Below are positions 39,232 to 51,510 of a DNA stretch of 64,000 nucleotides, piece after piece. This DNA is from Panaeolus papilionaceus (taxonomy: Eukaryota; Basidiomycota; Agaricomycetes; Agaricales): the NCBI GenBank assembly GCA_015501605.1, contig JADNRZ010000016.1:496001-560000 (forward strand), read 5' to 3'. The notes beneath the pieces are model-generated. The model did no database searches, had not been told where the DNA came from, and saw only the letters and a list, made by a program, of their open reading frames with translations. The translations under genes were made by a program, and so were the position numbers. Numbering within the stretch: the first letter of the stretch is position 1; every line of letters begins with the position of its first letter.

Positions 39232-39507
39232 AGGTATCCTCGGCGATTGCGTTTCCTACATCAAGGTTGTGCAACGACTTTGCAGTCCATCGACCCCGAT
39301 GCCGACCCCGGAAGCAGCATTTTTGATCCGGTTGCTGGATCCCATGTCCACTATTCTGGTATCTTCCATGTGGTCGTTTGCGTTTTGGTTGACAATGTTC
39401 TATTTTGTGACATCTTTGTCTATTTTTGTGGGAATCAGCAGGCGCTATCATACGGGCCTCGGATCCTATAGCGACCATGCGCCACGCCCCACGGTGATCA
39501 TCTGAGC
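39232..39507 (+). CDS. Possible terminal exon of a membrane protein
   Basis: An open plus-strand frame of about 90 codons ends in TGA near 39505 and reads like real protein. It has an amphipathic start (GDCVSYIKVVQRL), a Pro-rich turn, a hydrophobic segment long enough to cross a membrane (SFAFWLTMFYFVTSLSIFVG) followed by basic SRRYH, and a short polar tail. A TGA lies just upstream in frame, so a start or a splice acceptor (TTGAG before 39232) is needed. I could not find upstream exons with certainty. It may be part of a decayed gene. Confidence 0.3.
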
Positions 39508-40058
39508 ATCTGAATCGCTCCACCAAGCCCAGAGGTCACAAGTGAACAACCGCCCATGTACCTGCCATACCAAAGCGATCTTGTTCGTGACCTGTTACGC
39601 CAATATAAAATCAATACGCCTTTGTACTGTTCATCCTGGTTGCGGGTCTATGTTTTCCAGATCTCTCGCTGTTTGACATTCTCAAAGGAGTCTACCTCAG
39701 CTTCCTCAGCCTGTTGAACCATATCAAGCAAAACCCCACTTTTGTATGCGGAGAAGATGTTCATCCATACCTGTCCCCGACACTCTAAATCTGCTTCTTG
39801 ACTATTCAATTTGTCGTATGACTGATTTTCCGAACATGAACCCCTTTGTCGCCTAATTGTTAGTAAGGATCACTGGTAATCCTCCGCGACTTCCCCTTTT
39901 TATACGACCGCCCATCTGTCCCCCTATGATTAAAAATAGCTCATATAATGTGTGCGTAGGTGTCATAACCCCGGTTCAAGTTTAATTTTCCGGCTCGAAA
40001 GTATAAAAACGATGTTTTCAGGGTTTGAACTGAGCAACAGTCATCTGTATACGCCAAC
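39508..40058. other. Promoter region of AA9 gene 1
   Basis: No gene seen. A TATA-box-like TATAAAAA lies at 40002-40009, 50 bp upstream of the AA9 start codon. Confidence 0.5.
40002..40009 (+). promoter_or_regulatory. TATA box, AA9 gene 1
   Basis: TATAAAAA placed 50 bp before the start codon at 40059. A TATA-like element at comparable distance also precedes AA9 gene 2 and all three hydrophobins. Confidence 0.55.
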
Positions 40059-41049
40059 ATGAAGCTCACAGGACTTATCACTCTCGCTGTTCTCGCCCAC
40101 TCGGCATCAGCTCACTGTAAGTCTGATTGACGTCTCAGTTTTGATGCAAGCTCATTAATTGGATGCATAGATATCTGGACTACCCTCATCGCTGGTAGCA
40201 CCACCTCCACTGCTGCCGTCCGCCAGCCTGTGAACAACTCACCCGTCACCTCTGGCACTGGCAACGATGCCAGGTGCAACACAAACCCAGGATCTGCGTC
40301 CCAAACCGTCAGCGTCTCTGCAGGAAGCACCATCGGCTTCAAGCTCGACAACACTCTCTACCACTCCGGCCCCGCTGCCATCTATCTTGGCAAGGCACCC
40401 GGCAGCGCTGCTAGCTGGGACGGAAGCGGTTCAAATTGGTTCAAGGTTTGTACCCTTTGATTCCTATCAATCTTCATGGGGTTGCTAATTACACAATTGT
40501 GTTTGGCGCTTGTCTTTTGGCTTGGTGATTTGATTTGATCGACTAGATTGCCGAGTGGGGAGCCACTTTCAACCCATTCAAGTTCACTGCTGAGGGTCAA
40601 AGCCAATTGACCACTACGATCCCATCGAGCACTCCCCCTGGCGAGGTAAGTAATGTTGACTGGATGTATAATTGTGCTTTTAACGAGCCTTGTTTTAAAT
40701 CTGTTTAGTACCTCGTCCGCATCGAACAAGTCGGCCTGCACGTTGCCGGTGCCCCGCAATGGTATATCTCTTGCGCTCAGATCAACATCACCGGCGGTGG
40801 AGGTGGTAATCCCAACAAGGTCTCCATTCCTGGATACGTCTCTGCCAGCGGTAATTACACGTTCCCTTCTACATGGTGAAACACCCTACTCATACTCCCC
40901 CTTTTCAAAGACCCCGGCCTTACCGTCAACATCTACTACCCCATCCCAACCTCCTACACAGTAAGCTTTTCTTTATAATCAGTATATTGGGCGAAAGTGT
41001 CTGAAAGTTCAACTTATAGGTTCCAGGACCAAGGCCATGGAGAGGATAA
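40059..41049 (+). CDS. AA9 lytic polysaccharide monooxygenase 1
   Basis: Secreted copper enzyme that oxidatively cleaves cellulose or related beta-glucans (formerly GH61). Six exons (40059-40116, 40171-40445, 40547-40645, 40709-40850, 40911-40960, 41020-41049) give 217 residues. After an 18-residue signal peptide the mature protein starts with the copper-brace histidine (His19, [10 protein letters not shown]). The second brace histidine is in [11 protein letters not shown]. The axial tyrosine is in QWYISCAQI, with the conserved Gln nearby. [16 protein letters not shown] near the C-terminus is typical. There is no cellulose-binding module. The last exon codes only VPGPRPWRG. Confidence 0.94.
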
Positions 41050-41203
41050 ATACATTACCAAGACGGCATTTCGAATTCCTTTCGCTCTTATACCTGCTAG
41101 CACAGGCCATGAACCCACGATTTTCAAGTTGTTTTTATCATTATCTCAAATCGAATTGATGTCAAATATTCAACAATTAAAATGGTCTGTCTCGTTTCGT
41201 TGA

Positions 41204-43966
41204 TCACCTCCATGATGAGGCCAGAGTTTGAGATCCTGAAGATGCAACGGTGGCTTGACGATTTGGGTCTGCCTCCCAAACGACCTAAGCATGCATTGGC
41301 TCGAGAGTCAGCACAAAATTACTAAAATATTAGATTAATAGATCAGGAGATCAGACGCACGCTACCATCTGTTTCTTTTCGGATGAACTTGTACTGGAAC
41401 GTGATGTTGACCGGCATCGAGACTGTTGTGCTCCACACGGGGTATGTTGCAGCTGATAGAGGAATCTGCAGGTGTACATGCGAGTCAAATTACTTCTGAC
41501 ATTAATTGATGAGTCGGAAAAGTTGCTTACGGCGCTCAAGGTGTTCCATGATCCTATAGATGGGACGCTTCCAACGAGAAAGATGTTCTGCAACATTTTA
41601 TAGGTAAGATTCCATTCGTAGAAGTTCCTACATATGAGTTTCGACATACCTCTCCGAAGGTGGTTGTAGCCATTTCTTGAAATGTCACAGGAATTGCCGT
41701 TGGTTGGTTGCTACCAGCTGGTCTCGATGAACCAACACCTTGCGCGCCTGTATGGAATGCGATTGCGTTTCGAGCAGCCACTATTGCGGTGAACGTTCCG
41801 CCCGATATTGTCACTCTGTGTAATACCGAGCAAGAATACCAAGGGTCAGGGATTTATAAATTCAATATGGAGTGAAATTTAAAACTCACGACGGTCCTGA
41901 ACAATGCCCGTTTCCAATCGCTGTGCCATTGACAACATCGCAGTAATCTCCATCAGGAAGTGAAGTGGAGAAAGTTGTCGTCCAGTCGGCGTCTGCATTG
42001 TTGATGGCAACGAAACCCGCAGAACCTAAGGTGTCAAGGCAAACATGTCAGTCCATTTCAACGGTGCGCTTGGCACTAGCTCCGAGCTCGACAGCTTACC
42101 TCGACCGAAGGCTATCTGTTGCGACTGTGGCGAGACCCAATTATTCATTTCAGCTGCACCTACTGTATTGCGGAAGCCGACCATCCCACTGATACCTAGC
42201 ATTCGATGCTGACAGAGCCATCCGTTGCTTCCACCATTTCCAGAACAGGATGCTTGACCTGTTCATGTTAATTAACGTTGGGATGTGTCGTAATTCCATT
42301 AATTAAAGTGGAGGTGCAAACCATTATTGGGTGCTCCTGCGTCGATGTCCGTGAAGGAGTAGCTCGAGAGTATAGTGGACGTTCCGTAGGGATGTGCCAA
42401 CGAGAACACCGTCGCCGTGACGTATGTGTTCGATGGGGAGTCCCATCTCAGTGAGCCTCCATTCTGGGCTGGCTGTTAGAAGGACTTTAATAGCACACGA
42501 TGATAGCGTCTTACCCTCTCTGTATCGTGATTTGCTACGAACACGTTAGCTGAGGTCCCAGAGACCCAACCTGATTTGTAACGGATGAGTTCAATCATCG
42601 AGCTTCAGGGCATGCAAAGTACCATTGTCGTCGAGGTTCTGTAAACTTGCAATACCATCACCTCCTTGGAATACATCTCGCAGAGTGAATGTATAACGGA
42701 ACCTGTAATTATCAGCGACTGGATAAATAAGTAGCAATTTGAACCACACACTCTTGAACATCGCCTAGTCGGTAGCGGATTTGGGATTGAATTCAAATAA
42801 AAGAGCGATCGAGGGGTTTTCGCTGTACTCACCATTGGAAACATATTCAGAAGGAAGGATAACATCATCAGGTCCTTTGATAACTTCTTGAGTAATATAA
42901 GGGTGACCGTTCAATCTGCTAAGAATGTTCGCAAGATCAGAGGACGCAATATCTGGTCCACATCGTACGGCTGTGAGTTCGAAATAAAGACAAAATAAAG
43001 ATAGTTCGAATACGCACGCTTCGCAGCATCAAGTCTGAATCCGTCCACACCCAGGGACAGAAGATCGTTTCCATACTCAGCCAGGCGACCTCGAACGTGT
43101 TCGGTTTCGGTTGCAAGGCTAAGAGTTATAATCGAATCAGATTAGAGGGCGTGAATGGTGGTACAAAGCATATGGACACTTACTCAGCCAAATTAACCAG
43201 TTCGCAAGTCTGAACCTCCTCTCTGTTGCTGTAGTCGACGATGTCGTCATTTGGCTCTAATCCGCAATGATGGAAATCCCCATTCTATCGAAGAAGGTTG
43301 CGTAAGAAATGCTTGATTGGTTCAACAGCATACTGTAAAGGATAGTAATATACTTGGTCTAAATAAATCCCTGGGTAGTTGTAGTGTGTAAACGAGCTTC
43401 CGCCTATGCCAACTCCGCTGTCTTGTCCCGACATGTGATTCCAAAGCGTATCTGTAAATATCACTAATGTGAGTTTTCGAAGCAAAGAAGACGGAACATG
43501 CACGACGAAATGGACAGACCTGTAATGACTTTAACACCTGCTGCATGACAGGTGGACACCATTCCGGGGGGAGTGGGCTCAGTAGCCTGAACACAAAGCC
43601 AGGGAAGTTCACGCACTTTGCAAACTGAGAGCGATCACCACGCTTAGATATGATATTGTACGAGACGGGTTGATAGTCCGTCCACCATTGCGAACCGTTG
43701 ATATGTTCCTGAGGTGGGCTCACTAGAAGTAATGCGGAAGTGGGTTAGTTGTCTTGGAGAACAGTTAGAAGCATACCTTGTACGAAACCATAACCAGCTG
43801 GACCGATGAAATCCGTGCACTCTGCAGCTATACTATCCCAGTTCCACTGAAACATCTGAATAATGACGGATTTCGAGCCTGAGGGATTGCGAGATTCCAG
43901 AATATGGCCCCATATTGACGTGGCTGATAGAAACACTGCTGCTGCAATGGGGAATAATGATCGCAT
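41204..43966 (-). CDS. GH13 alpha-amylase with CBM20
   Basis: Secreted endo-acting starch hydrolase with a C-terminal starch-binding module. Seventeen exons (43966-43777, 43722-43617, 43563-43520, 43451-43354, 43284-43184, 43118-43018, 42952-42833, 42764-42752, 42702-42623, 42570-42515, 42463-42322, 42258-42100, 42025-41890, 41815-41650, 41587-41531, 41465-41361, 41284-41204) give 584 residues. Signal peptide: [17 protein letters not shown]. Catalytic residues in GH13 motifs: nucleophile Asp210 ([12 protein letters not shown]), acid/base Glu236 (YITQEVI) and Asp300 (VANHDTER). The CBM20 domain runs from [20 protein letters not shown] to VVWEADPNR. All junctions are in phase, but the second intron ends in GG, not AG (43616-43564). 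Either the acceptor is mutated or the site is non-canonical; nearby AGs shift the frame. Confidence 0.9.
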
Positions 43967-44102
43967 TGAAGGTGAACCCCTGGTAGGGTGGAGAATTGGG
44001 TACAGCAGAAAGCGAAAGATGGTGCTTGAACCTGGTTTAAATCTTCAGAAGTCAGACGGTTGCAACGCTGATCCGAAAAGCTTCAAATCTGGTTGATTGG
44101 AT

Positions 44103-44108
44103 TATATA
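44103..44108 (-). promoter_or_regulatory. Possible TATA box, alpha-amylase
   Basis: TATATA about 140 bp upstream of the amylase start codon. The distance is long for a TATA box with a short leader, so this is only a candidate. Confidence 0.3.
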
Positions 44109-44970
44109 CTTAGTTAGATAAGTATGTAGCAAGTGTGGCCTAGCCGATTTGGGACGGTGAAGCCACGAACTGAACATACATAAGTAGCACGTGGAATGCT
44201 CCAACTCAGAGCAAGCCGCTGCTGGGAAGGCCACAGAGCTTTCATCGCACAGTCTTGTTTTGGGAGCAAAGGAGAGTCGACCATGATGTCCCGAATTATT
44301 TTTAAACGTGCCATGGGGAACAGAAAGCGGAGGTGTTTCTTCGCGTCGTCGGACCAAAATGTCGACTTCCCAACTATGAACGGCTTCATCAGTCGTTGCG
44401 CAACGTCACACCCGCGTGGTAAATTCGGGCTGCGTGACGTCAGTACTGATAAGGGTCTTGAGCAAAGCCTTGAGTCCAGCTTGAATCTCTGCCCGAATGT
44501 CACAGTCAGGTGGGCGAAACGGAGTACACATACATCTAGCAACAAATGGCAATAGCTCAACCCAGTCAGATTACAGGTTAAGCACCTTGAGCATTTACGT
44601 CGTGTTAACACTGTTATTCGTTTGATTTACGCAGAATCGAAGTCAATCGAGGATACTGAACGTTCGATTCATATTTAGAATGGGTGGGAGTGTCCTGACT
44701 TTGAAAATCTCGTGGTATAAGAGTGTGCCATGGTCAATCTTCGGTGATATCGTTGAACCCATAAAACCTGGTTTCGAATGTGCTTCCACATGGTTCTCCT
44801 CATCGTCAGTCTTCTGGCCATCAGGCTCACACCAAAATGAGACCATGGAGCGCGGGCCGCACCCGCACCGCCTCGATCCGAGTATATCATGCCTGCTAAC
44901 TGAGAACTCGCTCCACTCTCACTGTTTCACCCATTTCATCTACGTAACCCCAACTCAGACGTATATCGCA
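44109..44970. other. Divergent promoter region
   Basis: Lies between the alpha-amylase (-) and PEBP-family (+) genes. An open plus-strand frame runs into the PEBP start, but its upstream part has no family resemblance. No separate gene is supported. Confidence 0.45.
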
Positions 44971-45679
44971 ATGACTGAAGTCCATAGCCACGTTATAAAA
45001 GCACTACACGCATCGCAAATCATCCCAGATGTCGTCTCAGAGTCCTTCACAAAGCCCGAAGCGCACATAAATGCCGTCTGGGCATCTCCCGAGGGTTACA
45101 TTCAGAGCGAGGAGGGGAAAGCTATCGCACGCGAGAGTGTCCTCGAGGAACCTGAGATAAAGCTGAGCCCAAGCCACTCGCTCGACACGGACACATCGTA
45201 CACGATTGTTATGACGGACCCTGATGCTCCGTCTCGGGATGACCCCAAATATGGGCAATGGAGGCATTGGGTTGTGAGTTCACAATCTTGCCCTGTCATC
45301 GAGTTTCTCGGAATAACTTCTTGAAATCATAGCAACCAGGATTGAAAATAGCCGGGAAGGAGGAGGGATTTCTGAAGAAAGAGAAAAAAGCACTCACCCC
45401 GTGGTTTCCACCAGGCCCACCACCCGGTAGCGGCTATCATCGCTACAGTAAGTCATCCTTCAGTTTATATAGGACTAGCACGGATCACGATCCTCTCACC
45501 CTGTTTTAGTCTTCCTGCTCTACCAAGAACCCTCAGGGGGGTTGCATGTCCCAGATGAGGGTGTAGAACACCAAGGAGAATTTACCAGCCGTCGTAACTG
45601 GAACGTGAACGCTTTCGCAGAGAAGTACGGGTTGAAGCTCGTTGCTGCCAACTTTTTCCTCACAAAAGCGCCGGAGTAA
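44971..45679 (+). CDS. PEBP-family protein (TFS1-like)
   Basis: Phosphatidylethanolamine-binding protein family. The yeast member Tfs1 inhibits carboxypeptidase Y and affects Ras signalling; the role here is inferred only. Three exons (44971-45273, 45333-45447, 45510-45679) give 195 residues. Family motifs: TIVMTDPDAPSRDDP, GQWRHWV (ligand-pocket His) and GYHRYIFLLYQEP. It ends KLVAANFFLTKAPE. There is no signal peptide. The start ATG gives the usual TFS1-like length; the frame stays open upstream but is not conserved. The 3' end is tail-to-tail with an AA9 remnant, and this junction is duplicated at 54025-54760. Confidence 0.9.
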
Positions 45680-46205
45680 ATCAAATGAAAAGACCTGCAA
45701 ATCGAATTTGAACAATGTTTTACATAGATAAAGATAAAGTATCATTGGGACATTTGATTTGTAAACCAGAAATAGCGATGCCTGAATAATGGTCCAGGTG
45801 GAGTTGCTAGGCTTGGGTTCTTTATCCGCGCCAGACGTTGGGCCCAGGAACCTATAAAAATAAGCTTTAGAACTATACAAAACTATATTCCAAAGTAGGA
45901 TTGCACTTACTCGGTATGAAGTGGGAGTTGGGTAGTAGATATTGATGGTGAGTCGGGGATCTGGAAGGGAAGGCACAGTTAAGACAATGATGAAGTGCGC
46001 AACAGATAGATATACCTGAAGCGGAGAGGTATCCTGGAATAGAGACACCTCCGGGATGGTCTCATCCACTGCTGGTGACCCTGATTTGACCACAGGAGAT
46101 GTAGAATTGGGGAGCACCAGCAACGTGCAGACCGATCTGCTCAACACGGACGAGGTACTGTTTTACACCATGAATCAGATGAGATGTTGTCAGATACGAA
46201 TGCTT
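45428..46205. repeat. Duplicated PEBP/AA9 junction, copy 1
   Basis: A 0.78 kb segment spanning PEBP exon 2 end to exon 3, the spacer, and AA9 exons 6-4 with part of intron 3. It matches 54025-54760. In this copy PEBP is intact and AA9 is truncated. Confidence 0.85.
45820..46155 (-). pseudogene. AA9 monooxygenase fragment (exons 4-6)
   Basis: Only the last three exons of an AA9 gene are present: [20 protein letters not shown] with the axial tyrosine, then DPRLTINIYYPTPTSYR, then [13 protein letters not shown] interrupts exon 4 soon after VTSSG. Exons 1-3, with signal peptide and both copper histidines, are missing; similarity to the intact copy at 54382-55322 stops inside intron 3 near 46205. 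It cannot encode a working enzyme. It is tail-to-tail with the PEBP gene. Confidence 0.9.
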
Positions 46206-46321
46206 CTCTGGTAAACAAATGAAAATCGAAAAAATCCATTCAGACCAATTGCATTGCATTCACCCGACTAATATGATATGTACATCGTACTTGATCTGCC
46301 CAAGTTTGAACAAGCGAAGGA

Positions 46322-48330
46322 AAGGTGGTTCATTGTTAATTCGATTAATAATTCACTAACAGATAGCTAGACCCGTACAACGTCCCTTGTCATAATACTG
46401 CTCAATGATTCAATAATTCAATGAAGCAAGGCTTTGTTATGCTATATATTCAGTCTGATTGAAGAGTCGGGACGTATGAAGAATAGAGCAATCGGAACGA
46501 CTGGCCATCAGAGAAAAGCGGGCCACAGGGCAACCCCCCACAATACCAGGTATGACGACCAAAATGCGAGGGAATGTCACAATACCCACAATCCGAGGCC
46601 CAGCTAGGGTTTCACGCAATGTTCACAATGGATTTTGAGTATTGCCTGGGATTTTTTTGAAGGATTGCATGGGCCACAAGCATTGTATAGCCATTACATG
46701 AGCCGCAAAAAACGGATGCTACTCGAATATTGAAGATAGTAAAAGTAATTTTTCCTCACCCCACTTTCACCCGAGTGATGCGCACCGAGCTCCAATTCCT
46801 GAACGACGTGTCTTGAAAGACGTGTTGAACAGGAATCGAACTCTCGACTGCGCGGAAACTATGAACGAGAGTTCCAGCAGCGATAACTGCTGTAGTATCT
46901 GTCTATGTTTCTTCATCTCGCTGTGTAGAATAGGTGATGTGCGTGTGTCTTTCGCCGCAGAGAGAGGCGTGATGACATCACTGTGCAAGGCGTTTGAGTG
47001 AATGAGTGAATTGATGGTAATATCCTCGAAAGGCGACACAGGGTCAGTAAAAGACTTTTACCTCCAGGACAACCTTCGAAAATGATTTTCATTCGACGCA
47101 ATGTGCTCAGACCACTTTTGGCCCACAGAACCGCAGACACGGTTCACTATCCATGCCCGTCTGTCATCTTTTCTCTGATGGAGAACTGGTGGGAATTTAC
47201 ATTGACTAACAAAAGCACGGTGAGCTTGCAGATATTCTCGCCCACCTTCGAAGGACAACAACGGTTGGGATTTACTACTACAGCAGCCTCCAGGACCACG
47301 AAAGGTTTAGGAATCTTGATTCTGGAGTTAGAGCTTGCTAAGCTCCATGGCGATCGTGGAGCGTAAGCATGGCAAGCGTACCTCGGGACCTCGACTAGCT
47401 TTCGAAGGTGATATTGCCTTGTCACAAGATAGCTTTTCGTATTCTTTTTGGGGATGGGTCGAGTAGCCAAGATCACTTACATGCTGCATTCCTCATGTCA
47501 GTCAGCGCCACATCCGTCATTGACCCCATCCCCAATGACCCTCCTAACATTATCCCGTTCAAGTCAATCTAATCGCGACTTATATCCCGTCCAGATGCCA
47601 TTCGTTCGAGTCTTTCCATTGCGATCGATACCCGCTACGTCGGAAGGAATGCTGGGGTTATAGACAAGTTCCGAGTACTGAGATGCACTCAGCATACAAC
47701 TCTTTGGGCACTTTTCCTGAGGTTTTCACCATGAACATGTCCGTGTGACATCCCGTAATGGAAGATGTTCTTCCTTTTTAGGATATGATCTTACACCCTG
47801 CTGGATCCCAGTGAGAAAGCATCCTCCGAGGTGGTCGGTGGAATTTAACGCGCCCTATTTCAAGTACTGACAGCCTGAGAGATAGAAGTAAATTGAACTC
47901 TGATTTTTATCGCCCATTCTGTGAACTTGGTCTTCTTCTCCTCCTAATAGTTGGACCATCTCGAGGACGTACTCAACTTCCGTTCAAGTTCCTCAGATAA
48001 ATTCAGGACCTGGGCCGGCGTTCTACAGAAACTGAAGTGGTGTTGAGTTTCGTATGTTGTAGAGTCTAGACAGGAAGCATTTGTCTGACTGTGGGCGGAA
48101 TATAGAATTGACCAGAAAGAAATACGGCTAGGCCTCGAGGATAAAGAGTTGCACTTCAGAAAAAATACCCTCGATACCTTGTTCTACATAGGTTTTGCGA
48201 TTCCCCATTTTCAAATTCGGAATAAAGGGTAAAAGAGAGAAGATGCCGATCTAATGATGGATGCATTGTCAATTGTGCTTCGATAATAAAAATATATTAT
48301 TACTGGGGTAATCCAATTCAATGGGTGTAA
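46322..48330. repeat. Inverted duplicate block X, left copy
   Basis: About 2 kb of noncoding DNA upstream of hydrophobin 1. Reverse-complement matches lie in the right copy (60060-61715): an ATTAATAATTCAC / AATGAAGCAAGG segment (46340-46430), 47177-47500, a GATTTTTATCGCCC segment (47900-47930), and 48060-48330. Order is preserved, with gaps totalling roughly 350 bp. No gene was recognised in either copy. Confidence 0.8.
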
Positions 48331-48579
48331 ATTGAAATTGCTGGACGATTGAAGGAGTCACTGATTGCACTGATTCCAGCCCGGACTGGCCCTGTCCTCC
48401 TTTCAAATGACAGTGATAGGTCTCAGATTTCTGTCGGCCATTACATATTAAAGCCCGCTTTATTAAATATTGTCTCCCACAAGTTTTACGATACACGTCC
48501 CCCAGATTCAGAAAAATGGAAGTCCCGTTCGTGCAACACCAAGGGGCGCACCACTTTATTCTCCGTTCATCTGGCGATG

Positions 48580-48586
48580 TATAAAG
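48580..48586 (+). promoter_or_regulatory. TATA box, hydrophobin 1
   Basis: TATAAAG in a block of over 100 bp (about 48506-48660) nearly identical to the hydrophobin 3 promoter (61753-61900). It lies 115 bp before the start codon. Confidence 0.6.
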
Positions 48587-48694
48587 GCATTCGAAAGGGT
48601 GGTGCCAAACCCCAGGCCTCAGCTCGAACACCTCGTTCACTCTCAATAGCCAACGCATCCAGTCAAGCTTCTTTCTTCTACACTTTACTTCGAA

Positions 48695-49158
48695 ATGTAC
48701 ACCACCAAGCTTGCTGTTCTCGCTGCTGTTTCTCTCGCTGTTAACGCTGCCGTTCTTCCTCGCGGCGGTGACGCAAGCGGCAACAACAACGCCTGCAACA
48801 CTGGACCTGTTCAGTGCTGCAACACCCTCCAATCTGTGAGTACATGCACATATGCATGTTTAGTTTCGTGTCGGTCCTAACTTTTGCATTTACAGCAAGC
48901 TGATTCTCCCTTGACTGGTGTTCTTGGCCTCCTCGGTGTCGTCCTCGGTCCCGTCTCTTCCCTCATTGGAAGTAAGCTGAATCTGTTGGAATACCATGGC
49001 CTAGTTTGACTGATAACTTTATTACAGCCAGCTGCAGCCCTGTGAACGCTTCTGGCGTTGGTGGAAACTCTTGCTCTGCCCAACCAGTCTGCTGCAACAA
49101 TGTTGCTTTCAATGGATTGGTCAACGTCGGATGCTCTCCCATCAACATCCACTTCTAA
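48695..49158 (+). CDS. Class I hydrophobin 1
   Basis: Small secreted amphipathic protein that self-assembles at hydrophobic-hydrophilic interfaces, coating hyphae. Three exons (48695-48835, 48896-48971, 49028-49158) give 115 residues. Signal peptide [15 protein letters not shown] is followed by the eight-cysteine pattern: C-N-T-G-P-V-Q-C-C, then C in TSCSP, then C in NSC, then PVCC and VGCSP. The spacing between the CC pair and the third cysteine fits class I. Two paralogues lie at 58718-59236 and 61928-62388; hydrophobin 3 is closest in promoter and intron layout. Confidence 0.94.
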
Positions 49159-51119
49159 AAGCTTTTTAGCTTTCGTGTAAACCTTCGTTTTAACGGACTG
49201 TATGATGTGTAAATGCATGTAATTGTGAAAATGTATATGAAAAGCCAGAAAATATAAACTTGAATGTGTTCGCCTTCATTTGCACAGAGGATGCTACACG
49301 GGGCCCAGATACAATATCATTCAGAAAATATAAAACTACATACAGTACGATTTATTTCGCGCATTAGCGTTGATTTACAGAGGACAACTACCCCTTGGTA
49401 ACTCGAACAACAGCTTTGGCGGTATTGCTCCTTGTTAGGCTTCCAATATCGCCTGAGGTAGCTTATCGAGGCCTTCGTAGATGTGCTCACGATGCTTGAT
49501 CTCGCCACTGGCTACTTTGGGTGCAACCTCCTCCAAGAACTTCTTGCCCCAGTTACTCTCGAGACGGCCAACAATGAAGCCCGAGATAGTGATGGACTGG
49601 GAATGACGTGGAAGAGATTCTAAACAGTTGTGAGTCGACTGTGATCCTTCGTTGTATTCAAATCGAATGATATACCTTGATGGGAGCACCTCCGGAGTTG
49701 TATCCAGCAATCATCCCACATTCCTAATGGTAGGTAAGAGTCATGTTCGTGAAGAGATCGTGTTAATGCTGCTTAAAATGAAACGAGCTCCGACCTTGGC
49801 AGCCTCGAGAGTCGCCTCGAGAGTCTCACCGCCGACGTTGTCCCAGCAGATGTCGATACCACCTTTTCGTTCGAGTATCCAAGGATGATCTAAGTACCTG
49901 CTTCAGTGCTAACAAAAACGGACTCTCCCTCATCGGTGTCACATCTAATAAACATCAAGGCGTTTTTGGAGATATCAATTCGAACACTTACTGCTTTCGC
50001 TTTCGAGTACTCGTTCCAGGTATAAAAAGCAGTTTTGCCTGAACGTCTTGGTCACGTGAGCACTCTGGACGAATTCGTCTGTTCTGATTCATGTCTCCTC
50101 GTCGCTAATACTCGCTATCGTTTGCATCTGGGCGAGATGTGTCGCTCGGCTCACTCCGTTATGTTTCATTATCCTATTCATTCAAAACTACAGCAGATAT
50201 CTACTCGCACAGCAGAAGGAAACCCCGACCATCTGCCCGCTCAGCACTCATCTTGCGTCGTAATACACACCCTATAAAGAATTTGTATCGTGCATTCCCC
50301 CCACAACTCGACATATTTCATTGTCAGGTTATCCATCCCATACACCCACTCAAGCCGCCAAAAAAAGTCACCTTTACCATACCCAAAAATCAAAATAGCA
50401 CTTCCCCGCGGTGGTGCATCGTGATCCACCCTCGCTAAAACCCCCTTTTCTCCCTATGAAACCTATACACTGATAAGTCCACCTAGCAACCCTATTCCAA
50501 AACGGACAGTCAGCTCAATTAACGAGCATGATAATATACGACAAAAGCTTGAAGTGAGTAACACAGGTTTTCCTCGTTATTATCACCCTCGTACTGTCGT
50601 GTTTTTTACACCACCATCATCTTGCATCTATCACCCTTGGTTACGGCGGCCCCTGCGCAAAGCACTTGCCTTGTAAGTTTTGCATGCCGCCGGTCCTAAG
50701 CTCGACGTAAAGTTGATGCTCCCCATTTAGCTCTGGTGTCGCCTCTGCGACCTTAAATGTCCCGCAGCCACCCACCATGATGCCCAGGTGTATACTGCAT
50801 CCTCTGCGCGATGTTTATACGCCCACCACATCGCCTATATGCCTCACTCATGGTGTTCGCTACATGACATTTATACGTCCCAGCTGTCGCCCATACCCCT
50901 ATAACTTGCCCTCTGTGCGATAACTCGTGCAGGCCACATCATGCCTACGGTGCCCTCTGTGCGATAACCCCCGTAGGCCACCGATTCCCATTTTTACCGG
51001 GCCCAGATACCCACTACACCGGTCTACTCACCGATTTGGGTCCACAAACCCACGTAGAACTTAGCCATGGTGCCCTCTGCGGGATAACTCGCATATGCCG
51101 CTTAGCTGATTTTGCATCG

Positions 51120-51510
51120 GGCGTATACGCCTGTTAGCACATCGGTTTACACACTGAACCAGGTCTATATACCCTTTCAAAACGGTTTACACACCGTCCC
51201 AGGCCTACATGCCCTCTCCACATCGGTTTACACACCGAGCTGGGGTTTACACACCCAATCTTTCAATGGTTTACACACCGTCTCGCGCCTACATTGCCCA
51301 ATTTCCATCGGTTTACACACCAGTCGAGGTTTACACCCCTCTATATCTCGGTTTTACGCACTGCCCTGGGTTTACACATCCTTCAATATCGGTTTACGCG
51401 CTGTCTGGGTTTTACATACCCATTTGTACACTATCGGTTTACGTACCAATTTGGGTGTACACACCCTTTCTTCTAACGGTTTACGCACCGTCTGGGTTTA
51501 CGCACCCATT
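51120..51510 (+). repeat. GGTTTAC minisatellite, left array
   Basis: About ten degenerate units of roughly 35-43 bp. Each alternates a CGGTTTACACACCG-type motif (locally palindromic) with a GGGTTTACACACCC-type motif, separated by short variable spacers. Later units change ACACAC to ACGCAC. The long open frames across this array come from the repeat and are not genes. Confidence 0.85.

Noticed and set aside
45533..46147. 204-codon minus-strand frame
   Set aside because: It is a shifted frame across the AA9 remnant and the antisense of PEBP exon 3; the real homology is in another frame and interrupted.
46810..46850. tRNA T-arm-like sequence on the minus strand (GAGAGTTCGATTCC)
   Set aside because: No matching acceptor stem, D-arm or anticodon arm at the right distances, and the T-stem does not pair.
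51120..51510. Array resembling a CRISPR at first glance
   Set aside because: Units are degenerate, spacing is irregular, there is no constant repeat with unique spacers, and the host is a eukaryote.
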